This document shows positions 45,965 to 58,017 of a stretch of 64,000 nt of DNA, one piece after another. The DNA comes from Setaria digitata (Eukaryota; Nematoda; Chromadorea; Rhabditida; Setariidae), in NCBI GenBank assembly GCA_003640385.1, contig RCAB01000017.1, positions 248,001-312,000 of the forward strand, read 5' to 3'. The notes under the pieces were generated by a model, which saw only the letters and a program-made list of their open reading frames with translations, ran no database searches and was not told where the DNA came from. Within the stretch, counting starts at the first letter, position 1. Every line of letters begins with the position of its first letter. Position numbers and translations under genes: made by a program.

Positions 45965-47756
45965 TTAACCTTGAACTTCCCTTCTTCTTTCTTGTTCGTC
46001 ATCCTCAACACCAGCAACACCTCCAAAACGTAGTTGTCCACCAGCTAGCAGTTGCCGAAAAAGAATTGTAACATATACCAAAACAACAAATGTGATAAAA
46101 ATATCATCCACCATACCAAGTACGCCAAATGCTGCTTCTGGTAATATATCAAACGGGCTTAGAATATAAACGGCAACACCGAAAAGACATAAAAAGACAC
46201 GGATCCGAAACATAAACATCAATCCATCGACTGAGATTAGAGCACGGAACATATACGGGACAAGTACAGGCAAATCCCGAATATAATCGATAACCTGAAA
46301 AACTGGACAATGGATTAGTTGCGAGAAACTAGAGAAGTAATTCCCTTTTATTAATACGTAATAAATAAGAGAAAAAAAATTATTATCCAACCTATTCGAC
46401 ATACTTTTCCTTTTCTCTGACCCTATAGGAACCTTATGAACTTTAGAAAAAGCTGAACTGATACATCTTTCATTTAATCTGGTCATAACCTAACTCCTGC
46501 CTTCAACTGCCACTATAGAACAAGTGAAAAATGCTTATCCTTTTTGAAACAAAAAGTATTTATACAGAAAACGCTTTGATAGAATCTCCAAATTTTATAA
46601 TTTAATTCCATCCACTTGGAAATAAAAAAATTAATTTAGAAGAAACAAGCATACTGGTCTTCTTTCGTTCGAAAACCTCCGATTATAGTCAGTTAGCCGT
46701 TCATCACATCGTAATGCTTCATCAGCACTATTTTCTCGCTCACCTTCTACTGGTATAGGTATTAGTAAATTTACCTAAAATTGGTAAAGTCGGAAAAACG
46801 AGAAGTGATTTATTCCTCATAATTGTTAATAAAATCGTTAATCAATTTGATACTGCAAGTAAAGTCGAGAAAAACGTACAATTTCTCTACACACGGCACA
46901 TTTTACAGGAGTAATTAATGAAGCACTGTGTTGCCAGTAACCATAAATGCAACTGCCTGCAAGACTGCAACAAACATTAAAACTTTTATCAATTTCATAT
47001 GCCGATTAGAAAATAAGCAAAAATCAAAATAAACTACGTCTTTCATGCAATCCATAATATGATAGAGAAAAATGGATATTTTCTGCTGTAATGGATATAG
47101 TCAGCAAGTGCAGGAACTCACAACAAAACAGATGACCACAATTTGTAATAACAGCAAATGAGGCTTGCGCAAAACATATTGGACAAGTGCGGTCATCTCC
47201 AAACCGTCGCAATGCTCTCAGCCTACTCTAAAATTCAAAAAATGCATACAATGGTGAGAAATACCTTAACTCTGCTAGCAACTAATACGGATATGTACTT
47301 TTCGTTAAAAAAAAGATAAGAAATTAAAAAAAAAAAAAAAACACAATAAAATGTACTTCGCTAGAACTAGAGTGTGACTGTTCTGATTCCGTGCTACTCG
47401 AAAATGCACGTCTAAACTCAGCTATAGTCGTTTCCAGAGTTGGATGAATATTCCTTTGCTGATGCCTAAAAGTCGAAATTATGTCAAGAAGAGCAATAAA
47501 TCAGTTTTGCTTCCATCATCGGAAAATCATATCTCATACAAAATTGTCATTCAAATACCCTACGTAAAAAAAAGCAAGCAAAAAATAGTTTTTTACGGAA
47601 ACCACAACAAAAATAAGGAAAAGAAGCTTACTGTTGTCGATAGTATGCAAAAAACACTATGGCAATAAGAGCACATAAAAAAGTGAATATCATAATGATT
47701 TCATTGTCGAAACCGGAAAAGTATATGATAAGTAAATTTGAAATCAATTTTTCGTT
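45965..47756 (-). CDS. RNF170: RNF170-like ER membrane RING E3 ubiquitin ligase; 5' end uncertain
   Basis: RNF170 is an ER-membrane E3 ligase that, in mammals, ubiquitinates activated IP3 receptors. Exons that join in frame: 47632-47756, 47357-47465, 47122-47227, 46880-46956, 46655-46774 and 45965-46294. The first supported exon gives an N-terminal membrane helix (MIFTFLCALIAIVFFAYY) followed by RNIHPTL, which aligns with the family's NIHPE region. The RING is C3HC4: CPIC, then NCGHLFCCSC, then KCAVC. Next come DYNRRFS and a C-terminal block with two or three helices (MFMFRIRVFLCLFGVAVYIL, SPFDILPEAAFGVLGMVDD) that is diagnostic of RNF170. The true start is not fixed: a Met lies inside the first listed exon, and a candidate upstream ATG exon at 48048-48099 (MKVMMVRASVTELQLIE) resembles the family N-terminus but joins out of phase with the acceptor at 47757. 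It is the last of four minus-strand genes in series. Confidence 0.88.
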
Positions 47757-50074
47757 CTAAAATCTCAGGAAATAAATCAGCTTCCCCAAATAACTCTCGT
47801 AAAGACATAAGAAGTAAAATAATTAATGCTCTTATTCCAAAAACGTGAGAAAAAAGTGATGGCAGCATTACTTATCACTTCTTGACTTCAATTATCATTA
47901 AATTTATTTCCTCCCATCTAAAAAGTCATATAAAACGAAACTTCTCAAATCCATGCGGCAAATGCAGCCATTTGATTCCACTTTTCTTCAAGAATGTCCT
48001 TGTAAACTAATACTTCCTAATTAAATTATGCTGAAATAACGAGTCACCTTCAATAAGTTGTAACTCCGTAACACTGGCACGCACCATCATCACCTTCATT
48101 AGTTTCAATACAATAGCTTTTCGATGACGCATCGGTGGAATAAAATAATTTTCATAATACAAAGAGCAACGAGTTACACCTGAAAATGATTGCTCCCAAA
48201 TAACCTGACGAACTTTTTGGATTTAACGATGCTATTTCCGAACAGCCACCAGCAAACTACTTTCAGAAACTAAATTTAGTAGCAGTGAATTTCAAAATAT
48301 TACTGATAGCTGGTAATGGCCTTTCCACTACTTACTTCGCTTAACAAATAACAAAGACTACTGACAAGAACAACACGCAACCCAGACTCTTCGAGAATGG
48401 TTTATTTTCAGCCCCTCTGTCTGAATGAAACTCGATCCGAATATCACTTCATCAGTTGTGTCACCATTAAATAACTGAGACTGAGCCACGGCACAATTGA
48501 AAGACGTGTAGATGCCACAGGAAGGATTATCTAGAGCAAAACTCGTTGTCAGAAACCTCCCACTCCCGGCGACATTTCATTTAAAACTCTTAATTTCACG
48601 CGATAGACTATGGCCCGATCCTCTGACTTATGGCTGTGTTATCGTCATCTTTCATCTACAGCTGGCTTTGTCCTATGCAATAGACAGAATTGCTCACTTG
48701 AAGAACACTTCAGCATTTACCAAAAATTTCCCAACCGGAAGGAAAGAGGGAGAAGGATGAAGTGCTCCTTTTCGCATTTGTAAGTTCCATCGCTCCCATC
48801 CCACTACTGCAATGAAATGAAATCTGTCTCCATCCCAATCGACCATTTGTCAAATTCATCTTCACCGATCATCATATTTCATGTATTAGTCAGTTAAATT
48901 GTTTCCGTAATACAGCAAAATCAAACTAAGGAGTCACTTTCGCTAACAAAAAATCCATCAGTTTATTGGACGGTTGGGATGACTTCAAATCATTCTTCAG
49001 GTATGAAAACCGCCCTTTTCTGGTTCAAATTTTGAGTTCTTTTTTTTCAAATCAAGTCCACAGGTAGCATTTTACTAGATAAAATTGAACTTGTAACCTA
49101 CTATATTTCGACAAAATTCCCTTTTCGCCTTCCATATGTATGACGAGCTTACCATCCCACAAGAATCACTACATGTATTCATTTATCACAACTTTCTAAA
49201 GTGAAATGAAGTTAGGTGATGAAATTTAGCAACTTTTTTTCAACTTTCAATTTCAAATACACAGTGCACACTTTATTTGCTCCTCTGCGTTTTCAGATGC
49301 AATCTTTATTAATTTTTGACTACATTGGTAAGATCATAACCAGTTTCACAATAAATTCAATCTTATACATTTACACTGCTCATGAATAAATTTATAAATC
49401 TTCACATATTTATTTTTCAGAAGTCAACCTTGTTTGTAAAACAAAAAAGTTTTTATAATAGCACCAGTCAATAATCTTTTCACCATAACACATAAGCATG
49501 TCCCACATGAGTTGCCAAACTATGCGTAATATTTATTTTTACTTTGAAAAAAACGTAGCAAAATAATTTATGAAGAAACTACTCACAAACAAAGTCAGTC
49601 TGCACACATTTGTGGACAGTTCACTTCACGTTTACCGATACCATCCTGAGTATAACGTCAAAATCCCTCCAAGCAAATATCAGAATGTGAGCCCAAAGAT
49701 GGAAAATACATAAGGTTTCTTCGGGAAAGATTAGTTCAGAAAGAATAGCAAAGAGCATTAGCGGGAAAGCAGCCATTAATTAAACTGTTATATGTAGCTA
49801 ACATGCCCAAAGACGCTCAAATTTTGGAGAAACTGCATTTTTTTCGCAAAATAAAGGGATGTGAAGTGTGACAAATAGAAATGACAAACTTTCGGTCACT
49901 GAATCCTTTACTACCGAAGAGTTACTGGATATATTCCTCATATTTCTCACACTGTAGAGAGAAGAAATCACAGCATTATTTTCGGTTTATAGTGTTCTAG
50001 CTCTTATAAATCCTCTATAGTAGTAGTAACTAACACATCAAATGCAGCAATACCACTCGGATGGACTGTTGATC
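47757..50074. other. Region upstream of RNF170 and downstream of TIM14
   Basis: It contains the possible RNF170 first exon near 48048-48099 (minus). Otherwise I see only AT-rich sequence and short frames without domain content (for example plus 48512-48760). Confidence 0.45.
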
Positions 50075-50413
50075 CTAATCATGCCTCGTGGATTCTAATT
50101 TGTCTTTTGCCTCGTTGATTTTAGCAGCCAGATAGGGTGAGCCACCACGATCAGGATGATTGGCAACCATTATTCGCTTGTGCGCTTCTTTCACTTTCGA
50201 TGCTGGAGCGCTGGGTGATATGCCAAGGATTAATGCCGCTTCGCGTCGTGTCATAATTGGCTCGAAACCACCACGGTAGTACTTTGAGATACTATTTGTA
50301 ACCGGTAGTGTTTTTGCAATTTTCAAGAATGCCGCACGATTCCGCAACATTATACGTCCAACTAGTCCAATAGCAACCATACTAACGCCACCAACAATTA
50401 GTGCAGAAGACAT
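50075..50413 (-). CDS. dnj-21: TIM14/DNAJC19, J-protein of the mitochondrial import motor
   Basis: J-protein of the inner mitochondrial membrane that stimulates the ATPase of mitochondrial HSP70 in the TIM23 presequence translocase motor. It is a single exon of 112 codons, a normal length for the family. The N-terminal helix (residues about 4-22, ALIVGGVSMVAIGLVG) is the membrane anchor. YYRGGFEPIMTRREAALILG leads into a short J-domain with helix II HKRIMVANHPDRGGSPYLA, where HPD is the catalytic tripeptide, and helix III AAKINEAKDKLE. Having no intron is unusual among its neighbours, but the protein is complete and well conserved, so I do not regard it as a retrocopy pseudogene. It sits between the TMCO4-like gene and RNF170 on the same strand, more than 1 kb from each. 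Confidence 0.96.
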   Translation of the reverse strand: MSSALIVGGVSMVAIGLVGRIMLRNRAAFLKIAKTLPVTNSISKYYRGGFEPIMTRREAALILGISPSAPASKVKEAHKRIMVANHPDRGGSPYLAAKINEAKDKLESTRHD

Positions 50414-51538
50414 CTTTAGACCGCGTTAAATTTAAAATTCATAAATCCACTGAAAATATAACAATATCCTAACTGAACGTGATTTAGCTCAAAACTGAAA
50501 CAAAATAATGTGCATAATAGCTGAAGCCAATAATAAACACACAAAGCAACTATCTGTGTAGATATATACTGTCCAAACTCGTTTCTTTCGAAAATCTTAT
50601 TTCTGCATCATGTTTAAAGTGCAAAGATTTCTGTACTCCTAAGCCTATTAATAAAAAGTGGACAAGTGTCAAGGCAGCACCAATGCCAGAAACGATTAGG
50701 CAAAGGAATCGAGTGTGTGCTGCTGAAGAGCAAATAACCCACTAACTCTTATATCACAAGACAACCAATTTAAAAAAGGTCATTTTTTCTGTAAAAAAAG
50801 CTTCAGCAAACAATCCTTAACAGGTAGAATCCCATCCAAAGAAAATACAGACCACGACCCTTAAAGAGAATACAGTGGGTTGCAATACAGAGCCTGTTCC
50901 ACGCTTCAACTTTACGGCGATTAATAACAAATATTATTCAAAAAGAACAAAATGTCATGAATTCCTACAGCCGAAAAAAGAGCTTTAATAAACGGAACAA
51001 GTCACAAAGAAATCAGCTAGGCATAAATACTGCAGTGCAGATCTCAAACTGCTGCTGTACAATAATTAAATTTTTGAGCAAAATAATTTATTTTTAGCAA
51101 TGAAAACTGAACACAGAAGTAAGAATGATATGATCACACAAATAGAAAGACGAGAAATTAAATAAAATTAAATTAAAAAGAGATTTATTCTTATGTTCTA
51201 TACCTCCAGAAAAAAATATAAGTATATATAGGTATGGAATCACCGCACTACGAAAAGATCACAATATATCTTTTCTGGACAATTTTTCTGCTCTTCGATT
51301 GTTACTTTCACTCCATTCTCTATTTTCCTCCATAAACAATCAGAAGAGATTTTTTCTGGCTTCCTAATATAACATATTTCTTTTTTCTTTCTAATCTCTT
51401 TCTGAAAACTCTTTGCTCCCTTCCAAAATAAGCAATACACTGGATGCCGTTATTTCTTTCTTCATGTTTTTTTCAGCAGCTTATTCGTTTTCCGACTGTT
51501 ACTTTCCCTCTATTTCCACATTAAATTTCAATCGCAAA
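50414..51538. other. Intergenic region between TIM14 and the TMCO4-like gene
   Basis: AT-rich sequence, no supported gene. It presumably carries the TMCO4-like 3' UTR and the TIM14 promoter. The minus-strand frame at 51240-51440 is lysine-rich noise without a domain. Confidence 0.5.
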
Positions 51539-54500
51539 CTACAAATCATTTGGGGCTATAGTCTCTTTTTCATCTGATTCCAACGACCTTACTTCATCCG
51601 ATGTGCACCGTGCTTCTCCGCTATAAAAATTTTTAAAGAAGAGTTTCTGATCTTCTCGCACATCAGAGCCGCTAACTGCTGTCCCTAGGTCGTCAGGATC
51701 TTCGCTCACATTTAGCATCGATTCACCGAGATGAGGTGTAACTCGAACTCCAACTGCTTGTAGTACTTCGGTCAACTTCCGGGAGTAATCCAGATGACCT
51801 TTTACCTTAAAAAGAAAGATGACTCTAAAGTCAGAATAATTTATGGTTTACATACATCTTAATTTACGCTCTCTAGTAAAAGTATTAATTATAATAACCA
51901 AAGCTTAAAAAGCAGTTCATGGTCAAGGAATGATATTCTTTAAAAAAGGAAGGAAAAAAAAAACAAACTAAGTGTGAAAGATTGAAATTGACAATTTTCT
52001 TTTCCCTTTTGCATGTTATAGGACCCGTCCCAGCGATCGTAAACTGCACACTCATTGTACGATAAATAAACCTGTAAGTTGTATTTAAATCCATTTTAGA
52101 AACCCCTACCAACAAACCGTTGCTTATATTAAATGCTATACAATTGTGCTCGAAAAAGAAAAATAAGAGTAAAACAACAAGACTGAGTTTAAAATCAGAA
52201 TACCAAAATAAATTTCAGAGCCTACCTCAATAACCAATCATTGTTACAATAACCATTTATAATTCGTCCTCCAACAACTCGACTAATTTGTTGCCATTGA
52301 ATAGGGGATGCTGATACAGGTGCCCCAAGAAGCACTACATCATTTACTATTCCTGAAATCTTTTCAATTTGATCCATAACTACTGAGTATAAACAAAAAA
52401 GATTTCTGTCATAAGAAAAATGCAGAGGTAAGATCTGTTACGACTAACAACATTTATCGTTCCAAAACTATTCGACAAATTTTCAGTCCGTTTGATTCTT
52501 ACTTGAATTTGATTTTCTTTAAAACTCACCAAAACATGTACTCCGTTTGGTCATTGCCATTAAACAATGGAAAATCACACGTGCACCAAGTGAAAATCCT
52601 ATCAAGGTAATAGGACGGTTACCATGGGCACGACTTAGTAGTACTTCAGCTAACTGCTCCCCGACCTGCAATATTAATCCCAGTCTAAATATTTTTGAAA
52701 ACTTTAACTAAAGATTCCATTCCGTGATACTCATAACAATCAATTTAGCGCCATTTATTTACCTCAGTTATACTGTCTCTAGAATTATAACATGCGATGT
52801 CATCACTGAAAGTTTGGTCCTTATTACTTAATGGAAGCAATCATCCGTAAGGTACATACAAACTATAAAAATTCATGCCTCAGCAGCTCTTCTTACGCAA
52901 ACGTTCCACGGGTTATCAATTACACTAGAAGCAGAAAGCAGCGCCACTGGCCAAGCAACAGCTGCAACTAGGCCTGAAATTATTCGACTCAATCTGAGGA
53001 ACGGTACACTTTAGGAATTTTTACAAGGCCTCAAACCACTCTTTAATATACTGCCTATCAGAAACAAGAGGGGGTGTACAAAAAATTTACCAGCAAACGC
53101 AGTTTCTAAAAGGGTGTGCTGAACAGCAGCTGATACTGCAAAAGACATCAAATAATCAATTGCACGTCCCAGTTCTACTAAATATTTGCTTTCATAACGC
53201 AGAACATATTGTTCGCGTGACATCCACAAATGTCTCCACTGTTGTTGAAAAACACGTTCTTCCTGCTGAATCGAACAAAAATTTAATTAAAATGTAGGTC
53301 CGAAGAGATTTTAATCACAACTACAACTATCTCTACTAAATGACGAAGCATTTAACTAATGTTTGCTAAATTTTAAACTGTAAGTAGCGACAACAGCTCC
53401 CAACATAAAACCCAAATCTAGACGTGATTAAACCAAGAAAGCCGTTGTGCTATCAAAACTTATAAGATTATCAATCAGTAATATCTATAAATGAGGAGGC
53501 TAACTTTTAACAGTTTAAACAAACAAATAACATATGTCATTTTTTCTTCTGATTTTCATTCCAAACATAAAAGAAAAACATTATTACAAGAATTCGATTT
53601 CAGCTGAAAGAAAATTTGAGCACTTGAGGAGAAAACAGTTGAAAATTCACATCTTCAATCCATCCACTAACTGCTAAGACACAGTGCAAGCTTCGTCCTT
53701 CAGAAATAGGCTGAATTAAAAATTCTTCAATCGCACCGACTCGTTTCCGCATTTTGTAACCTGACACAGAAGAATGACAAAATCATAATAAAAATCAGCT
53801 GAAGAACTTTTGAGCTAATATCAGCACCAATTATGAATGCATTGCTTCGAGGAATTCAATATTTAAAGTACGCTGCAAGCTCATAAAGAATATTTAAAAA
53901 AAAAAAACATAATTATAAGAGCTGCTAAAAAAAAAAAGTGTGGATTAACGAAATTTTTTATTAAAATAAATTATTTTTTGTCTAAAGGAAATTTACTAAC
54001 TTATATGCAAAATTTACAAGCACTGCAAAATCTTTTTTTTTTTTTCAAATCACTGTAAACAACTTACCCGTTAATCCCGCACCAGCCACTCCGAATATCG
54101 ATCCAAGCACGGTAGCACCTGCTGTTGTCGCGATACCTGCTGCTGCTCCAGCACCAATTACAGCTCCAGCACCCGTTGCCACCAATGGCGCTGCTAAACC
54201 ACCTGTGACTCCTGAAATTCAAGTAATAAATAAAACGAAAACGAGAAATCTTTCAAGGATATGAAAAAAGCGTTTAATTAAAATTTCAAAATCTTGGGGA
54301 AGACTTTACCTACTAAGATACCACCAACACTACTCGCTGCTGCAATCATAAAATATCGTTTAATCTTCTTCAATCTTGTCGCTCTAGCTCTTACCATTTT
54401 TTGTTCTCTGGAAAAAAAAAAAAAAAAAAAAAAATGAATTTCGCGTCTTTTATTTAGATACGATATGTAATATGCCATGCAATAAATAATTACCAAAATA

Positions 54501-57183
54501 CAGAGCATTTTACCTGTAAAAACCACCATAAGCAAATGTAATATTAGGTCTAAATGATACTACTTATTACCATGCAGCTATACAGGTCATGCATACAGTC
54601 ACAATTTTTTTTAAATCATTACTTACACAAATTTACTATGAAACAGCAATGAGATTCCACAAACAATATCCATGTGGTGAGAAGCAGATATAACTTTACG
54701 TAATTTACTATAGAGTAATTATCAAACAATAGTAAATGAGGCAAGAGATCGACGGAAAATAATGAGAAGAAAAAGAAGCTTTCACTGTTTTCGTTTACTG
54801 TCATGGCATAAACAAAGCATTTCTGAGGATATGAACCTACCTCTTCAGGCAGTCAAGAACATACAAATATAGTATAAAGAAAGTAAAGAAAAACTTAACC
54901 CGTTGATTTCGTCCTTTCTAATAATGATTTCGATGAAGCCATTAACAAGTAATAAGAAATGACAAATGTGTGACTTTTGAAATAACTGGTGAATTTCAGG
55001 GTACTTCAAATTAAAAAGATTACTTTTCAACGGCACCACTTACTTAAGTAATAAGAAATGACAAATGTTTGACTTTTGAAATAACTGGTGAATTTCAGGG
55101 TACTTCAAATTAAAAAGATTACTTTTCAACGGCACTTACTTACTTTCTTCGTAACGATGCTCCGTAACTGTGTCAACTAGTGCATCTTCCACCTGAAATG
55201 CAGCTTCATTTTAATAATTTTCTTTTCCTGAATTACTGAGAACTTGAGGACCTAACATAAGTTCTCATAATTTTAAATTCAATGCATAGATCAATATAAT
55301 CAAAAAAACAAACATCTTCAAAGTCGTCCCATCGCAACGCCAAAAGTGCACAAATATGACGCAACAAAACACGATGACGACAATCGTAAGTGCCTGCGAA
55401 TACATTAATCCTATGAAAAAAAGTGTTTTGGATATATCTGTAAGAGAGATTTCCAATGTTTGAATGTAAATTGGAAAAAATATGAATTTTGCATATTAGA
55501 TTAAAATTTGGAAAAAAATTTCACCATTTTACATTTCCATTCCTAAAATATCATCTTAAAACTGTTAAAAAATATCTTTTTCATCCAATTTATCCAGATC
55601 CCTCGCATAAAGATTAAAGGAAAATGAACAAACCGTGTTCAGTAAAAGCAGCTAAAAGAGAGGCCAGAATGACCGAGGCTCCTTTTTGTTCCACGAAAGG
55701 ATCATTTTTAACAAGAGTCACAAATGTTGCTATGTCATCTGTTGCACCTTCACCCTAAAGGCATATAGTTCTTAGGATTTAACCTTAAATTTTTTAACCT
55801 TAGAAATTAATTATCAAATTGATGCCAAACATTTAACTCTGAATAACTAGTCTTCAGCAAAAAGAAGGGTTATATGATTTGATACAGTAAGTAAAGAAAG
55901 GGAAGAATACTAAATTTAAAATAACTAGTGAGATCAAAATCTCCAGATTTTATTACTCATATGGAAAGAAAGGGAAATGCTGAAATAAAATATAACACGA
56001 AATGAAGCATAATAAAAGTAACCCTAAGATGATGGCGTACGGTCGCATTTGTTCGTTCTGGTAGTGCTGCATATTTGAGTATTTTCTCCAACGCTTGCGT
56101 GCAAAACTCACTAAAATTCGAACTTGCCCAAATAAAACTATTAAATTAAATCTCTCTTCCACTACAAAAACTTTTAGTTACTTGTTATAGTAATGGTTAA
56201 ATGAAAGCTAATCATTATGGCGGAGAAAATCCTTTGCAACTGACTCAAGTAGAATCCTTTTCAACTAATTTATTCTACATCACTTCGTATTCATGATTAA
56301 GGAAGGCACGGCAAGATTTAATTATTAACCACAGTATATCTAACAGCAGAACTCACATATCGTTCAAATTATCATTATCCTGCCAGAAATCGAGCCTTAG
56401 TACTGAAGCAATCAAATCAACCAAAGCAAAACATGCAGCACTACTTAACTGGTTACGCAATACTATCGATGAATTTACAAATATAGCAGCATTTGCATTT
56501 TCACTGCTCCCAAGAGATGCATCTAAAGCAATTCACTTTAAATGGTCCATAGTGTGTCATATTTATTTCATAACTTTTGATTTCTCTTGTCAAGATTATA
56601 ATTGTAATCGTGATCAGAACAAATTCCAATGTGGTAATTACAGTTACTCCCTTTTTGTCAAAGGAGAATAACGATAATACTTGACTGATGCTTTTGAGTC
56701 ATAAAAAAAATTAAGTCGACAAAAACATAGCAGTATTACACTGAAAAATGATTCCGAATTATCAACGGAAGGAAAGGGGAACTGACTGTGCAGTAGAAAA
56801 AAAAAAAAAAAAAAAAAACCACTGAAGCTAAAAGATTTAGATTACAGCGAAGTATCTAGTTTCTACTTTTTTTCCCCAATTACTAAATTCATAAGATTGA
56901 GATTTAATGGAAAGCGAACATGGTCAAAGAAACAGATGGGATTTTTTTTGGCTTCAATAAAAATAGGGAAAGAAAAGCTAACACGAAAAACGCTTCTATA
57001 AAAAAATATGGTTATCTGTGACAGAACTTTGAGGTCAGAATACTCATCCTTTTGTAAAAAAAAGAAAAACCTGCTATATAAAAAATCATCCCATGAGTAA
57101 TAAAACAAACCTGAAAGATCTATTCTCGGAAACAATGACTCGAATGTATTTTCCTGCAAACTTTCACCTCCTGAACTCGTCAT
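51539..57183 (-). CDS. TMCO4-like (DUF726) membrane-associated alpha/beta hydrolase
   Basis: Homologue of transmembrane and coiled-coil domain protein 4. Fifteen exons: 57111-57183, 56357-56522, 56023-56110, 55634-55754, 55314-55393, 55144-55192, 54310-54405, 54068-54211, 53651-53760, 53091-53265, 52879-52973, 52530-52665, 52226-52382, 51969-52071 and 51539-51805; 1860 nt, 619 residues. Exon 8 is a glycine/alanine-rich double-helix membrane region (GGLAAPLVATGAGAVIGAG). GYKMRKRVGAIEEF and VIDNPWNVC are family hallmarks. LIGFSLGARVI carries the GxSxG nucleophile elbow; NGYCNNDW and KGHLDY are likely to supply the acidic residue and histidine of a triad (inference). The substrate is unknown. 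Intron 11 uses a GC donor (GAG|GCATGA), required to keep RRAAE joined to VGEQLAEVLL. The start is 6 nt after an acceptor-like TATAG. Intron 6 holds a 99-bp tandem duplication. Confidence 0.9.
54947..55135. repeat. Tandem duplication (2 x about 90 bp, period 99) in a TMCO4-like intron
   Basis: Bases 54947-55036 and 55046-55135 are nearly identical, with one substitution (TGTGTGAC versus TGTTTGAC), and are separated by a short spacer. There is no N between them. The second copy ends 8 bp before exon 6, so its edge abuts the splice donor. Confidence 0.92.
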
Positions 57184-58017
57184 TGTCAACTATAACACTT
57201 TCTCCGTATATTATACCTACAGTTGTCGAAACATTGGCTTTACTGAATTAACCTTTCCCAAACATAACATGATCGTTTATAGCCTGCCATAAAACATTAA
57301 TTAGGATCCTGCACCTACTTCAGTATATTTTGTCGTGGAAACCTAAGAAGTGAATTATGATGCAGTTTGGAAATATGCGGCCGGATAACCCCCCCTGAAA
57401 GTTTGTCAGAAAACAACGACAACCATAAGCCTCTTTCGATATACCAAAGGTGACTGAATAAATTTGTACATCTTAGTTAAAAAATGTCGACAGAACCTGG
57501 AATTTCTGTTCCACATTGCTGGACTCTTCAATACAGAAAAGAGCATAACTTTCTCGTCAAGAATATAAAAGATGCAAAAATAACTTTAATTCATAGTTAA
57601 TTCATAACTAATACATAAACAGAAATCAAAAATATTAAAATGTTATAACTAAATTTGAAACAAACAACATTTCGCAGCTTTATCAAAAAAAAGTTTAAAT
57701 TGAAATTAAAGTTTAAATGAAAATTAGTTAAACAAATAAATCACCCGAAACTTTCTTCCCTTAGCATTAATTCTTTATTCAAATGAATTTCTCAGATTTC
57801 AGATTTTCAACATAATGACAGCACTGAAGAAAAGTTAAGTTCGATGCAGTATAAACATGGAAAAACCGTGCCCAATTTAAAAAAAAAAAAAAAAAAAAGA
57901 AGGGTCATGAGAATAATGGTAAGGCAAAATGTTCCCAATCATCTCGTTATTCATCTACTATTAGCAGTTGAGTAATTATGACGATTAAACTCTTGGCTGA
58001 AAAGATAAATGGGATTT
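57184..58017. other. Intergenic region between eIF3f and the TMCO4-like gene
   Basis: It holds the eIF3f 3' UTR (a minus-strand AATAAA lies at 57774-57779) and the upstream region of the TMCO4-like gene. There is no coding content. Confidence 0.5.

Noticed and set aside
50075..50413. TIM14 as an intronless processed pseudogene
   Set aside because: The frame, HPD motif, membrane helix and family length are all intact, and there is no adjacent poly-A tract or target-site duplication.
52763..52815. Extra TMCO4-like exon (minus) with good AG and GT sites
   Set aside because: It would break the frame, whereas a GC donor at 52878 joins the flanking exons with fully conserved protein sequence.
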